A stretch of DNA of 64,000 nucleotides from Aselliscus stoliczkanus (lineage: Eukaryota; Chordata; Mammalia; Chiroptera; Hipposideridae). Below the pieces are notes generated by a model. It ran no database searches, was not told the origin of the DNA, and was given only the letters and a program-made list of their open reading frames with translations. Location of the stretch: NCBI GenBank assembly GCA_033961575.1, contig CM066732.1, positions 97,269,187 to 97,333,186 on the forward strand. Direction: 5' to 3'. The translations under genes were made by a program, and so were the position numbers. Shown here in pieces: positions 24,745-38,617 of the stretch (positions are counted from its first letter, which is position 1; each line of letters begins with the position of its first letter).

Positions 24745-26707
24745 ATTAATCTGTATTTCATTGTTTTTTACTGCTGAACAGTGTTCCCTTGTATGAATAA
24801 ACCACAGCTGATTTTTCCACTCACTCTTTCAAAGACCTATTTTTTGCAATTAAGAATACAGTTGATATAAATATTCATGTATAAGCTTTGTATGAATATA
24901 CATTTTCATTTCTCTGGAATAAATGCCTAGGAGTGGGACGCTAAGTCACACAGTACATCTATATTTCACATATGGCAAGTATATGTTTAATTATCTACTA
25001 GAGGAGCTGTATCATTTTGCATCCATACCAGCGAAATATGAGGGTTCCAGTTGCTCCATGTCTTCATCAACACTTGGTATCATCAACAGTTTTGACCTAA
25101 GCCATTCTGATGGATATGCAGTGGTAAGTCATCATGGCTTTAATTTGCATTCATCTAATGTCTAATTACAATAAACATCTTTCCATAAGCTGATCTGCCA
25201 CTTTATATCCTCTTTGCCAAACTTTTTAAATTGGATTGTTTTCTTTCTGTTGAGTTTTCAGAGTTCTTTACATATTCTGAATATAAGTCCTTTGCAGGTA
25301 TGTGATTTGCAAACATTTCTCCCAGTCTATCACCTGCCTTTTCATTCTCTTAATAGTGTCTTTCAAGTTTTTAATTTGATCAAGTTCAATTCATCAATTT
25401 CTCCTTTTATGAATCCTGCTTTTCATGTCATGCAACAAACAGCCTACACCGAAGTCACGAAGATTTTCTTGCCTACACCCAGGTCACAAAGGCTTTCTTC
25501 TATGTTTTCTTCTAAAAGTTGTATAAATTTATATTTCACATTTATATGTGGTATATTTTAGTTCATTTTTGTATACTGTCTCTGGTTTAGGTTGAGGTTC
25601 CTTATTTTTGTATGTGAATGTCTGATTGTTCCAACACCACTTTTTTTTTGAAAAGACTATTGTTTCTTCACTTTGAAACTTTGTAAAAAATTACTGGCCA
25701 TATTTGTGTGCGTCTATTTCTAGAATCTCTATTCTATTTCATTGATCTATATATGTCTATCCCTTTACCAATACTACAGTCTTGATTATAGTAGATTTGT
25801 ACTGAGATTTAAATGCATGTAGCTTGATTTTTCCAACATGTTTCTTTCCAAAATTGTTTTGGCTATTCTAGGTTCTTGGCTTTCCTATAGAAATTTTAGA
25901 ATCAGTTTCTCTCTAACTACAAACAGCACTGTTGGGATTTTTATTGGGATTGTACTAAATCCAAAAATCAACATGGAGAAAATCAACATCTTTTACTATA
26001 GTGAATCTTCCAATTCATGAATATGGTATGTCTCTCCATTTACTTCAATCCTCTTTTATTATTTTTAATCAGGGTTCTATAGTTTTCAGCATAGAAATTG
26101 TATACATATTTTATTAACTTTAAACCTAAATATTTCATTTTGGGGGAGCTACTGTAAATGTGTGTTTCTCTTAATTCAGTTTTCATTTGTTTATCACTAG
26201 TATATAGAAATATGATTGTTTTTTGTGAATTGACTATGAATCACTTGTTAAACTCTTTTATTCTAGGAATTTTTGTGTGGATGCCTTGTGATTTTCTACA
26301 CAGATAATCATGCCATCTGCAAATAGGGACAGTTTTATTTCTTCCTTTCCAGTCTATATGCCGTTATTTCTTTGAATGTTTTTCTGCACCACATTCATTC
26401 TCTTCTCATGCCTTACGGTAGTTCCATGGGTCTCCAAGACTTTGTTTATTTTAACCTCTTTTTTTCCTGTTGTTTAAATTGGATCATTTCTATTGATTTA
26501 TTTTAAAGTTCACTGACTCTTTCATCTGTTGTGTCCATTCTGATATGAATCCATCCAGTAAGTTTTTCATTTCCATTATTGTATTTCTTTGTTCTAAAAT
26601 TTCCATTTAGTTCTTTACATCTTCTATTTTTTTGCTGAGACTTTTATCTTCCTGCTCATTCCTGGAACATGGCCATTATAACTGATTTTAAAAGTATTTG
26701 GAAAATA

Positions 26708-26742
<35 letters not shown>

Positions 26743-27900
26743 ATATAAGTCTTTGAGATAATTTTAACATCTGTGTGATCTTGATTTTGGGATCTGTTTG
26801 TGACTTTTCCCACATGAGTTCAGATTTTTCCATTTCTTTTTAAGCTGAGTAATTCTAGACTGTATTCTGGACATCTTGAATATTATGTTATGAGACTTTG
26901 GGTTTTATTTAAGTCCCATCGAGAACATTATTTTTGTTTTAGCCAGTAATTGACCAGTTGGGTTCACACTTCAAGTTCTGACTTGCTTTTGTGGGCTGTG
27001 TCTCCAATTCCAATTCAGTTATGTGTTCCATAACTGTCCCATGTAGTGTCCAGTTTAGGGCTTGTGGGAGTCATCTATCCCATAATTCAGTCCTCAACAT
27101 TTATGTTTGCTGTTTAGGATCAGGCTCATGCACGCCCTGCTTGGAAGTCAGTTCAGCAGTCCATAAGCAACTTTAAATCGTCAGTTTCCCAAGCTCTTCA
27201 TTCTCCTGAAGTCTTCTGGTTCCTTGGAGCTCCCTTTTCCAGCCTTCCAGCAGAAAGCTGGGCTTCATTAACCCCAATCTGCTGTGTACTTCCCATGACT
27301 GTGTCAGAAGTCAGGGCCAACCAACAGAAGAGCAGAGGGAGAAGAACAGCAATGGGATTTGCTTCACTCTCTTGAGACCACAGCTCCTCCAATTTGAGAG
27401 GAAGGTTCCCCCTCTCTCTGAGATTTAGGCTCCTGTCTGCCCCCATTAAGGCCACTGCCAATCATTGCTTGGGGCCTGGGGTGCAAGAGAACAAAGAAAA
27501 GGAAAAAAGAAGGAAAAAGAAAAGGATGTAGGATTGCCACATTTTCTCTGAGCATTAGGAGACCGACCCTTTTCCCGATTCTTGAGTTAGAACTAGAGGA
27601 CTTCTGGTGCTTTTTCTGTCTGTGTTAATAATGCTCACTTTCAAGTTTCAGGATATATTAAGTTCAGGCTGGGGCATACTGGAAGAAAAACAATGGTAAA
27701 CTCACCGCCGGTTTGGTGGTACTTTGAATTCTGGTCTTCTTCCCCAATGTGCCTCTTACTATATATTTTTCAGAGTCCTCAAATAGCCACTCCAAGCATT
27801 CTGTCCAGGTTTTATAGCTGCATTCAGTGGGAGAGACAGGGTGAAGTGTGCTTACTCCATCTTATCGGGAACCAGAACCTGGGCTACTGTTTTTCAAAAC
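24745..27900 (-). mobile_element. L1 element, minus strand, internally deleted
   Basis: The left part is antisense ORF2 and 3' region (CTTTGCAGGTATGTGATTTG, 25291; ATCATGCCATCTGCAAATAG, 26308). Near 26395 it passes to antisense ORF1-type sequence (GGTAGTTCCATGGGTCTCCA, 26417; TCTGTGTGATCTTGATTTTG, 26770; CTGTATTCTGGACATCTTGA, 26859), then a less AT-rich 5' region. The ORF2 5' half is absent. The AAAT microsatellite lies inside it. All frames are broken. Confidence 0.7.
26706..26746. repeat. (AAAT)n microsatellite
   Basis: About ten uninterrupted AAAT units, embedded in the antisense L1 ORF1-type region. Confidence 0.95.
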
Positions 27901-28233
27901 AAACTTTGTAGAGCTGATTGATTATTTAAACTATTTGTATACCCCTTTTATTATAAATTAAAATAAATCCTGATATAACATTATTAAGGAAAAGGGAACA
28001 GGCAAGCTAGTAGGATCACAATTTTTTTTAAGCATATATACTTTTGGATATTACATGCTTAGGAAAAACAGTGAAGCTCTTAATTGTACTTGCTTTATTT
28101 CTTTAAATCTTAATTTACCCATGGATTTTAATACATACTATGACTGATAAAAAATTTTTTTAAAGAAAATAATTATGAGACAGAGGAAGCAGATTGCAGA
28201 TAAGAGGCCATGAACTGTTTAAGAAACGAAAGC

Positions 28234-28393
28234 GCCGGCCGAGTGGCTCAGTTGGTTAAGAGCTCGCTCAAGAGTGCGAGCTGAGCTCTGAGCAACGGCG
28301 GTTCGAGGCCAGCCCGAGCTGAGTTGCCGTAGAGCTGCCAACAGGTGGCAGGATGGCTCAGCTAAAAAAAAAAAAAAAAAAAAAAAAGTGAGC
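28234..28393 (+). mobile_element. Type C SINE
   Basis: GCCGGCCGAGTGGCTCAGTT, TTAAGAGCTCGCTCAAGAGT, GCAACGGCGGTTCGAGGCC and CAGGATGGCTCAGCT with a 23-base A tail. AAGAAACGAAA is duplicated at 28221-28231 and 28394-28404. This is one of the least diverged type C copies. Confidence 0.92.
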
Positions 28394-28842
28394 AAGAAAC
28401 GAAAAAGCTCAGAATGACCAACATTCTGAGTATAAGCCCAATAATTTCAAGAAAAGAGGCCAGAGACATAGACAGGAGTCAATTTAAGGTCTTGTATGTA
28501 ATGACAGGTGGGTGGACTTTACCTGAGAAAAGGAGGTCCCTGAAGTATTTTACCAAAGGTGGGGGAGTGATATGATCCAATTGGTATGTATGTTTGAAGG
28601 ATCACTCCCGCTGTAGAACACAAAGGTACATAGAAAATAAGTCTTACTGTGTGAATCTATGGGGTCATACCAAGTTGCAGAACAGTATATACACATATAT
28701 AGTACGAGTCCACACGTTGTTGGGGGATGTGAGTAAAGGAGGGAGAGTTTATACACACACACATACAATCGTATCATTATATCATGTCATGTGTGCTATG
28801 ATTTATATATGATTATGATTCTGTATGACTACACATATATAG

Positions 28843-28844
<2 letters not shown>

Positions 28845-28885
<41 letters not shown>
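28845..28885. repeat. (TA)n microsatellite
   Basis: 41 bases of uninterrupted TA. The flanks (ATACACACACACATAC upstream and ATATACGTGTATGG downstream) are also alternating purine-pyrimidine. No gene is nearby. Confidence 0.95.
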
Positions 28886-28887
<2 letters not shown>

Positions 28888-30949
28888 TATGATTATATAC
28901 GTGTATGGATAAATAGATTATAATATGTATTGAATGTTTCTGGAAAACAACACAGGAAACCAGTAACAGTGATTCACTTTGGAGGAGAGTGAGGGGCTAA
29001 GAGAAAGGAAACTTTTACTTTTTACTTTATTCTTTTGTTTAATTTTTAAATTTATTACTGTGAGCACTTACACACTTAAAAAGGGTTGTAAAACAAAATG
29101 GAGGGAGGTCTTACGTGTGAATTAGATAAAAGATAGGTATAAGCTATTAAAACAAGACAAGTATGAATAAGCCTAGCATTCAGTAGCACTGTTCCTAGTA
29201 TATAGTAAGCACACAAACACTGCTAAAATTCTCCCCACAAATAAGATACTACCAACCATTTAAAAAAGTTCACAAGCCGAAACAGCTTTTTAGTTAAATT
29301 ACACTACACGACATTCACTAATTTACCATGTATTTTCAGAAACTTAAAGAGATGAGAAAAATGGACTCTGAGATAGTTATAATTATTATATTACATTTTT
29401 ACTAAAAGAAATGGTTGCTTTATTCTTTTCAATTTCTTAAACACCAAAGGGTATAGAGGGAAAAAATATAAGATCCTCTCCTTTTCTGGTCCCTCTAATT
29501 CCAATACTCAAATATAACCATTCCCAATGGCTTCCTGGTTTCTGTATGATTCCACATTTCCTTTGTGCATCTATGTCTCCTACATTCTTATGACTGAGGA
29601 AAGGGAGCAGTCACACTTTGCAGTAGTAGTTGGAGACATCAAGCAGGGAGGCAGGAGGTGCAGTTGCTCTTCGGTAATGGCAGCCCCTCTTCCCAACTCT
29701 CAGCTTGTGCTCTGCAGTCTCCAAGGCAAAGATAAAATCCAAGACCAATATTTCAGGGTTAAAAAAAAAGTCCCCAGAAGTCAAATCAAAATCACTTCTT
29801 TAAGGGCTGTGTAGATTTTTCTCTCCATTTTTATGGGACAACACATAGTAATTCTCAACTATTTCAACTGGGAATAATAAAATTATTTGGTTATTTAAAC
29901 AACGGCATCTACTCTGCTATTTCTCGATATTAATAGGATCCTCACTTGCTTTTAGAGGATCTAGAAAAGAAAACCTTTCAAATAATTAAATAAGCCTTTA
30001 TTTAGTTATCTTCTCATCCAAGGTAATATATATAAAGAGAAAACCGTTTGACCCAAGTTGGTGCTCTGAAAGAGCACAAGAGATAAGATATGTTAATCAG
30101 TCACAGCATAAAGATCTAAAACATGCGGAAAGGCAGGACAACTTTCTAGTCACTCAGTGATTAAAATAGTGATTTTTAAACACAACCAACTTCATTAAAC
30201 TGAACATATTATGGAGGGAACACATATAAAAGTTATTGAGAAATCCGTTCTACAGAATATTTTTAAAGAAAAACTATTTTTACACTTAGGTATATATTTA
30301 TATACCAGCTGGAAGCAAGTAAACAAAATGTAAACTTTAAAGATCCTAGGAAGACTCCCTTTGATGAAAAGATATACTAAGTATAAATCATATTAATTTT
30401 ACAATATTCTGAATTCCCAAAATATTAGACCCACTGAAATGCAAAGCTAAAAACTTCTAAATCAAACAGAAATCATTTTCTGGATGGTGTAAATGATTGT
30501 ATTTTATAAAAAGAGTTGAATCTCTATATAACATGGTTTTGAGAATCTAAGCCCTAGTCATCCAAAGGTGATTTTATCAACTCATATTTGTGGTATTCTT
30601 TTACAAATTATTCCAGAACCTCAATATTTGTTTTTAATCAAAAAATAAAACAATGAACTTTATGAAAAATATAACAACCAGAAATAAAAATGTTATCCTA
30701 TTCTCCCACATCTCCAATTATGCTATCACCAAATACAAAGATACTTTGTGCTATCATTTTGCCACTGAGCATATTATAAACAACAAGTTAAAATGCATAT
30801 AATCCCTACCCTTTAAAAGGTTTACAATTTAAAAGAGAACACAAATGTATTTTTAAAGTAAAAGAAACAATGCAAACAAATTGAAAAGTCCACATAAAAA
30901 TAAACCAGGCAAAATCTAGAACTTACTAAAATATGGTGAGAAAAGTATG

Positions 30950-32330
30950 TTGGCTCAGTAATAATTAGTGCCCTACTGCCTATGTTGTGGTCTCAACTGT
31001 TTCCAGATACAAGGAAGCAGGGCTTGGTGCAGGGAAACTTCAAGGAAAGCCTGAGGCAAATGATAACAAAGAACACTGTAGTTACATCATAAGGACACAA
31101 CAGCCACTTGAAAGGGCTTCCTTCCACTAACCAAAGACATGAAAATTTGAGCATCAAAAGAATGACTGCAATGGGTTGAGATATATAACAACCCATGAGC
31201 TCATGGTGGTACTCAAAACAAAAAACAACTCCCTGGTCACATTAGAGTACAACTCATTATTCTGAAAATTGGTAAATGAAAGGGAAGAAAAATCAAGTCT
31301 TTATCCTGTTCTTCTAATAGTAACCTATATTTCAGAGGGAAACAAACAGCTGATGAAATAAAATTCCACTTTGTAGAATAATTCCAGTTCAGAAATTTGG
31401 AAGGAATGAAAAAAAAAAAACCAGAAAAATCACCATTCTGCAACCCTTATGGAAATAATGGATTTAGACAATGTACTCTTGCCAGCAAACATGAATCTCA
31501 TCAAGTCTCTAGACCTGTTCATAGGAAACACAGAGAATAGAGGTACATGTTAAAAGACACCACAAAGACGTGATCAGCCAAATACAGAATTGACTATTCT
31601 CTCAAACTAAGAACTTCAATAGTTTCTTCAACAGCTAAATGACAATCCATCCCCATCAAAACAAAAAAATAGTAGGGAGGGGGAACTCTTACAGAGTAAC
31701 CCTTTGTTGGGCGCAACTGATCTCACAGATTCATTGCACGCAAATTTTCAAATGTCTAACAGTTAGCTTAAGTATCGTGATTCATTGCTTTTGTATCTTC
31801 CCTCTCTACCGTAACCTATCGCCAGTCGTGTTTGTGACTTAGTACAGTACAGACGTATTTCATAGCAGCATTTTTGTGTGCAATGAATCTGCGAGATCAG
31901 CTGCACCCGACGGAGGGTTAAGAGAGACTGAAGAGATATGTCGACCAAAGGCATGTGCCTATTGTATATGTGAATCTTGAGTTGAAGAAGTCAACTGTAA
32001 AAGGATATTTTTGAGAAAAATTAAATGTTGGCTAGATTTTATATGGTTTTGAGAAATAATTTAATTTCATTAGACATTTAAGGCTATTGTGCTCAAGTAA
32101 TTAAAAAAGGAGTCTCCTAATGTAAATTATGGACTTTAGTTAATAACAATATAGAGATATTGGTTCACCAATTGTAACAAATGTACCTCTCTAATGTAAG
32201 ATGTTAATTATAGGGAAAGCTGGCGAAGATGATGGTGGGGGACATTGGAACTCTGTACTTTCTGCTCAATTTTGCTGTAAACTATAGGTTCTAAACAGTA
32301 AAATTAAAGAAAAACTGGAACATGGGCTTC
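30950..32330 (+). mobile_element. L1/HAL1-type sequence split by a piggyBac MITE
   Basis: AATTTGAGCATCAAAAGAAT, ATTATTCTGAAAATTGGTAA and an AAACAGCTGATGAAATAAAA stretch parallel the blocks at 2.8 and 39.7 kb. Right of the MITE, ATAGAGATATTGGTTCACCA, AACAAATGTACCTCTCTAAT and CTCAATTTTGCTGTAAACTA are a typical L1 3' UTR. Two fragments may be joined here. No intact ORF remains. Confidence 0.55.
31700..31917. mobile_element. piggyBac-type MITE (218 bp)
   Basis: The left end CCCTTTGTTGGGCGCAACTG is matched by the reverse complement of the right end, CCCTCCGTCGGGTGCAGCTG. Pairing continues through ATCTC(A/G)CAGATTCATTGCAC, so the terminal inverted repeat is about 46 bp with some seven differences. 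TTAA follows at 31918-31921 and GTAA precedes at 31696-31699. TTAA targets and CCC...GGG ends are hallmarks of piggyBac transposons. The 130-bp interior has no transposase, so it is non-autonomous. Confidence 0.78.
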
Positions 32331-32679
32331 CTCTCCAATAAGGTTCTCTAATGCATTCTTAAAATTGGTAAACTAAGAGGTTTCCACAGCCTTCTTACTT
32401 CTCTTTTCAATAATACAGAGCCCCCGAATTTTCCTAAAGTTTAATATAAACTACCTCTAATGTGTTCTCATACTTTTGTTGTTTTGTTTTGTCTTGTTGG
32501 TGAGGTTAAGTGGATAAGGCTTTCTGTGCTCCAATAGATACAATTCAATGGACTCACAAAATTATCAATTATCAATAAAGCTCTCATAGGCAAAATAATA
32601 TCTGTCAAATTTTGATATAGCCAAACACCTCCCCACCTCAACCTTATAAATTCAACTGCCCTGTCTGGCAATTCATAAC

Positions 32680-32945
32680 TATGAAATAAAGAATATTTTC
32701 ATTTTTAAAAGGAGCCCTTATCTGTTAGAGATACATACTGAATTATTTATAATGATATAATGTCTAGAACTTCTTTTCAAATACTCCAGCAAGGTGGGGA
32801 AAAATGTTAAAGGAGGAGGATATAGATGCAACAAGATTGGACAAATGCTGATAGTTACTGAAGCTGAGTGCTGAATACATGAATGTTCATTATATAATGC
32901 TTCATTTTTTTGCATATTTGAAATTTTTCGTAATAAAAAATTAGG
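32680..32945 (+). mobile_element. L1/HAL1-type 3' end
   Basis: GAGCCCTTATCTGTTAGAGA, TACATACTGAATTATTTATA, GCAACAAGATTGGACAAATG, TACATGAATGTTCATTATAT and AATTTTTCGTAATAAAAAAT repeat the terminal landmarks at 4140-4220 and 40800-40930. Confidence 0.65.
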
Positions 32946-33547
32946 GGAAAAAGTTTGCCTGTCTCACTTGTAGGATTCTAGACATGTATCAAATTTTTTT
33001 AAGATTGGAATGGAAATCTAACTTTTAAAAAAATACTGATGGTAGGTTCCTCAGGTACTACAGAATTATTAGTGATAAGATTGGAAATCACAGAAGGTTT
33101 TTTTCCTCTTATACCAGCACTACACACGAAACTATATATTTTTTTTAACGCAGTATGGTGAAATATAGCTCAAGAGATCATGAAAATGGAGAAGTGAAGA
33201 TAAATATCACTATAAAGCATTTATTTAAGATGAGAGAGAAGAGAGGATAAATAATCTAACCTACTAAAGAGGCAATTATCCTCTTTGCACCAAGTTTCAA
33301 AGCAAATAAATTGAAAAACAAAGGTTCTAGAAGATAGTATAGTTACGAATGGAGAGAAGGAAGAAACAAATAAATGATTACATAGAAATGTATCTCAGAA
33401 TAGTAATATTAATAAAAGGAAAAGCTTAGTAAGTTTATGGATCTCTTCACTTGGGTTACTTTAGAGAACAACTGAATATAGAAGAAGTACTATGTAATAG
33501 GCGTAGAGACAGTTTAGTTTTAGAAGTGACTAAAATATGCAAACACA

Positions 33548-33656
33548 GGGCCGGCCGAGTGGCGCCGTGGTTGAGAGCTGGTTTGGGAGACCAGAGGCCC
33601 CGGTTTGGGTCCCACATATGAGGGCCAGTGACACTGCCCTCAAAAAACAAACAAAC
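33548..33656 (+). mobile_element. Type S SINE
   Basis: GGGCCGGCCGAGTGGCGCCG to GACACTGCCCTCAAAAAACA, with the exact duplication ATGCAAACACA at 33537-33547 and 33657-33667. Confidence 0.92.
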
Positions 33657-33675
33657 ATGCAAACACATTTGTATA

Positions 33676-34150
33676 GAGCTGGCCAAGTGGCTCTGCTGGT
33701 TAAGAGTTGGCTTAGACAGTGTGCTCTGAGCAACAGGGCAGCCAGTTTGATTCCCAAACCGCTGAGCTGCCAACAGGTGGTAAGATGACTCAGCTGGTGT
33801 AACAAGACTGCCTGTTCAATGGTGGGCTACGCCCGCCCACAACTAAAAGATTGAACTCGGCACCTTGAGCTGAGCTGCCACCAGGATGTTTCAGAGGATA
33901 GAGCATGCGTTCTTAACAACAAGGCTGGTGGTTAGACTCCCGCATGAGATGGTGGCTACGCCCATCCGCAACTAAGATTGAACACAGCACCTTTAGCTTA
34001 GAGGCCATGAGCTGCCGCCGGGACGCCAGATGGCGACTGGCGCCCTCCACAATGAAGACTGAAGAACAAAACCTGTCTTCCCCTCCCCCAATTCCCCAAC
34101 ACTGTTCCCCTCCCCCAATTCCCCAATGAAATCTTTAAAAAAAAAAAAAA
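33676..34150 (+). mobile_element. Type M SINE (multi-unit)
   Basis: The copy starts GAGCTGGCCAAGTGGCTCTG. It has a first tRNA-like unit (TTAAGAGTTGGC...CCAGTTTGATTCCC), a second half-unit (AGATGACTCAGCTGGTGTAA), then a third (GGATGTTTCAGAGGATAGAG...GGTGGTTAGACTCCC), and finally a body with AAGATTGAACACAGCACC and the tail AATTCCCCAATGAAATCTTT. The next SINE inserted into its A tail. Confidence 0.82.
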
Positions 34151-34155
34151 TTGAG

Positions 34156-34241
34156 GGCCGGCCGAGTGGCGCGGTGGTTAAGCACTGGCCTTGGAAGCCA
34201 GCGGCCCCGGTTCGGTCCCACATATGAGGGCCAGTGACACT

Positions 34242-34274
<33 letters not shown>
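34156..34274 (+). mobile_element. Type S SINE in the tail of a type M SINE
   Basis: GGCCGGCCGAGTGGCGCGGT to CACTGCCCTC with 27 A. AAAATTGAG occurs on both sides. The long pure A tail suggests a young insertion. Confidence 0.9.
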
Positions 34275-34278
<4 letters not shown>

Positions 34279-34589
34279 GTATCAATTTAAAACCAACCAA
34301 CCCTATAAAGAGTTATTAGTTTCTGGTCATTTCCCTTTTCCTTAAACACTTAGTCTTTTTGTTGGGGTCACTAGGTAAGGAGTCATTGTGCAAACAATGT
34401 CATTGTGAAGACAAAAACAGTTCAGCCCCATAAAAATGTTCTCAAAAGAGTCTAGATTCCAAAGCACCCTCAATAAAAAGAAACTGGGAGGCATAAGTAT
34501 ATAGAAGACATAAGTTAGGAAGCCAAAAAAAGAAAGTCAAGGCCTACCTCATTGAAATACAGACCAGAAGATAAAAACCTATTAATTTT

Positions 34590-35050
34590 GGGGCCGGCCA
34601 AGTGGCGCATTAGTTAGGAGTTGGCTTGGGATGCCAGATCTGAGCAGCAGGGCCCTGGTTCGGATCCCACATGAGGGATTTGCCCTCTACAGCTAAGATG
34701 GTGAACAACAGCTCCACCTGGAGCTGGGCTGCTGTGAGTCCCCTGGACAGCATAGCTGCAGCCCCTGTTGCAGTGGGCTGCCATAGGCTACAGTGAGTGG
34801 CCGGCAGCCAGCGTGAACAGCCGGCAGCTAGTGTGAGCTGCCAAGAGCCGCTGTGAGTGACCATCCAAAGGCCGGTGATTGATCTGTCTCACCCAGGAAA
34901 AGCACAATGATAATACCAATATGGGCCAGTGATGTGACGTCCTCCACAACTAGACTGAAGAACAAAAGGACAGCAACTTGTCTGTTCCCCTTTCTGATTC
35001 CCCAACATTGTTCTCCTCCAATTCCCCAATAAAATCTTAAAAAAAAAAAA
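34590..35050 (+). mobile_element. Type L SINE
   Basis: GGGGCCGGCCAAGTGGCGCA, CCCTGGTTCGGATCCCACAT, CTACAGCTAAGATGGTGAAC, a CTG-rich body, CAATTCCCCAATAAAATCTT and an A tail. AAACCTATTAATTTT is duplicated at 34575-34589 and 35051-35065. Confidence 0.93.
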
Positions 35051-36722
35051 AAACCTATTAATTTTTGGAAAGTGAAAGGGTTTGAGGAACAGAATGTCAT
35101 GTGGTTATAAGCAGATAAGAAAAACATGTTAGGTAATAGCATGAAAAATAAAATAGAAGGAAAGGAGCAACTTAACATTCAAGAGTCTCCAATTCATCCA
35201 TTAAAAGGTACTAAACTGATCTACAAACTTTATCACACAGAATCCTGAGTAAACCATGGTCAAAATAGGCAGGAGAACCTACTGTAAGATACAGTATCCT
35301 GCCTCAATTGGAAGCATCTCCTGAGGGCAACAAAGGATACACACAGGTGAAGTTATCCAGGCCAAGTTGATGCTGACATAACCTTCATGGGCTTGGCTGA
35401 GAGTTAAACAAATCTCCTGGAATCTGTCACCTTAGGAAGAGGTAGCTCCAGCTATACTTGTCTGTGGCCTCTATGTCACTGAGCTGAGAACAGCTCAAAA
35501 GAAATAAGAAGCAAGGAGAAAAGATGAAAAAAAGAAAAAAGAGTGCCATCCTTTCCCCTATTCTTCCTTCTCCAATTATCCATTTTTTTCCTAGTACTGA
35601 CAGTGGGTACATATCCACTGTCTTCCTGATTTCCATGTTTCAGAAGAGCTAAATGTGGGCTAAAAATAACTATTAAACAGATCTACAATTTTATTAGCAT
35701 CATGCTCTAATCAAATGAGCCAAATGATTGACAAACTTGGATAATCAGAAAGCTTAAGGCAAAGGGCAAAATTAAAGACTAGATGCTCCTGGAATACATA
35801 ATACACATTCCATTAACTTACCAGAAATTAAGATTCACAAAGAGAACACATTCACCCTAGGGACTATACAGCCATGAATGAGGGTCCTAGGCTACATAGT
35901 ATTTTGTCCTTGCAATTTCTACCAATTATAGTTATTTCTACCAATTATGGCAACTTCCTTTGTTCTCTGTTAGTACTAAATTCCTTTAGATACTAATAAA
36001 TGTCCCATAACAATACCAAAACTTCTAGAATGTAACAAGATCACTGAATGTGCTAATCACCCCTATTTAATTTTGATTAAAAAAAAACACATTTTAAATA
36101 TCAGTAATATCCTATTAAGTCATTAAACTTAAAATACAATGATGAATACAAATTAACAATGTATTCAGGGTTTTAAATCACTGGATTGATGTCAGAAAAA
36201 AAAATTATTTATCCTTATAGTAAAAAAATAGGAAACCAAGCAGTAAAACAGACCTCAAAAATAAAGATAGGACCAGAAAGAATTCTTCTATGAAACCGAA
36301 GTTAATAAAATCAATACATAACAAATATTGTTATTTTTATTCCATCCTGCAGTGTGGTTTGAAGGCAGGCTTCCTTCATGTGATTAAAGCATGTTTAACA
36401 TCCAAAGACGTAAGTAGAAACAACTCAGAAGTATTTATTTTGGTTGTTTTAAAAAAAGAAGACAAATAATTTTACCATAACAGACTTATGAAAACACTTC
36501 CTAAAGCAAAATGTTTCAGATAATTCACTCTCTCTCATCCTTACTCACCATGAAAAGGAATTCCCAAAGTTCAGTTATTCTAAGAAATCAATATTTCTAC
36601 TACTACTAGCTAGTGATAAAATTTCCAAGGGCAAAACACTCAGCATGTTTATGCCAATCTCACACGAGAATATTCGATTAGTAGTTGGTGAATATGATTG
36701 AGGTTCAGAAAAGTAACAATTA

Positions 36723-36944
<222 letters not shown>

Positions 36945-38617
36945 CTAGAAGGTTCTAATTGGAAACCAATTAATCTTTGATATTTAGAAAATAATACATA
37001 ATTTTACTATTGCTAAGTTATGATTAAAGATCTCAATATTGTTAAATTGACCATGAATATGCCAAGAAGAAATCATATGCCTAGAAATAACATCAGAACC
37101 TTTTCCCACAGGTTTGTCCACAAAAAGTAATAAAATTATTTCAGCCACGAACAATTTAAAAATGTAGTCTATAGCCAGCATCAGAAGTGTCACAAAGAAA
37201 CTTCACTTCCCACAAATGCCCTTTGACAACCAGGTTTGTTGTTTTAATTCTAAAGCAATCATTTGAAGACTTTTTAAACAATGAAATCTTTTTGCCAATT
37301 GAAATCTTATCTGGAACCTGGTTGAGCTGTGAATGTGGGAAGCTTGGAGGTAGAAGTGGGGCAACCAGAGCCCGGCCCTCTCTGCACCATTTACCCTCCT
37401 CTCTGAGGCTCCAAAGAGCAGGTAGCTAGCTCCTGTTTTAAATTATCCCAGAGTTCATTACATATCAATATGCTCAAATAAGAGTAAACTCTAATCAAAT
37501 TAAATACTTTCATCAAATACTTACTATTATCCCTGATAAAATGTTAGTTTAACTGGGAAATATCAGGATCTCTGTCTCAGTATCATAAGCAAGTTCTTAA
37601 GAGCTAGTGATAACTAGCTGTGAGAGCTGTGAGAAAGTGGGGTGCGAGAGAGGTGGGTGATATGCTTCAAGCTAGACACAACATGCAATTAGTTTTCTTC
37701 CATTTCGTGACACTAGGTCCTCTTACCACATTATCAAACATCTAGGATACAATGTAGGAAGTCAACACTGAAGGCAGAGTCCAAATCCCAACCACCCCAG
37801 AGGCCTCACTCATCTCAAGTCCTTTCTCCACTGGATCAGTCCTGATACTGTAGGCTGATTTATTTATCTTCTTATTTTCTATAGGAATTATTTGCTTAAT
37901 CATTTTACTAGGCTAAATACCACAGATAGCACTTGTGTTAACACACCATCCTGCTTTTTAACTCTTATGTTGTTTAACTTTCCATTGTCAATGTCCTAGA
38001 CCCCTACAGTGAAACTAAGCTTCTTCAAAGAGAGGGCTACTCCATTTATTTTTTGTTTTCCCCATAATATTTGGCAAAGTGGTAACTATTTATATAGCTA
38101 CTGCTAAGTAACTATGCATTGCTTTGTATATATGAGCCATTGTCCTTTATTCTGCCTTGGTGATGGGAAGAAATACCATGAAGAACTCCAGTATGATTTT
38201 GGGATTTAAAAAAAGTTCCAGGACTTAATTTCAGTTAAATAAATTACTCTTTGTTGGGCCCTGATTGGTACTTACGATTCTTTATATTTTGTTCATTAAA
38301 CAAAGCATAATGTAACTTTAAAAACTCATAAACATTACCAAAGGGACATCTTTCTAATATGGACTGTGTGATGAGAGGTAACTTCATGTTTTACCTCTAC
38401 AAGAAAAAGTTACCAAATGATGGAACAAAAAAATCTAGGCTGAAGTAAATGATTTTTCTCCTTGGTCTATTCTTATAAAGTCATTTGAACAACAGTAGAG
38501 CATTAACTTTTTTATTGAGCTTGACAAAGCCCTAATACATCAAAGCTTATAAGGCAAAGAGACAGAAGCAGTTTAGTATGATAGGTATGCAGATTAGGGA
38601 AAGAATAAAGGTAAGGC

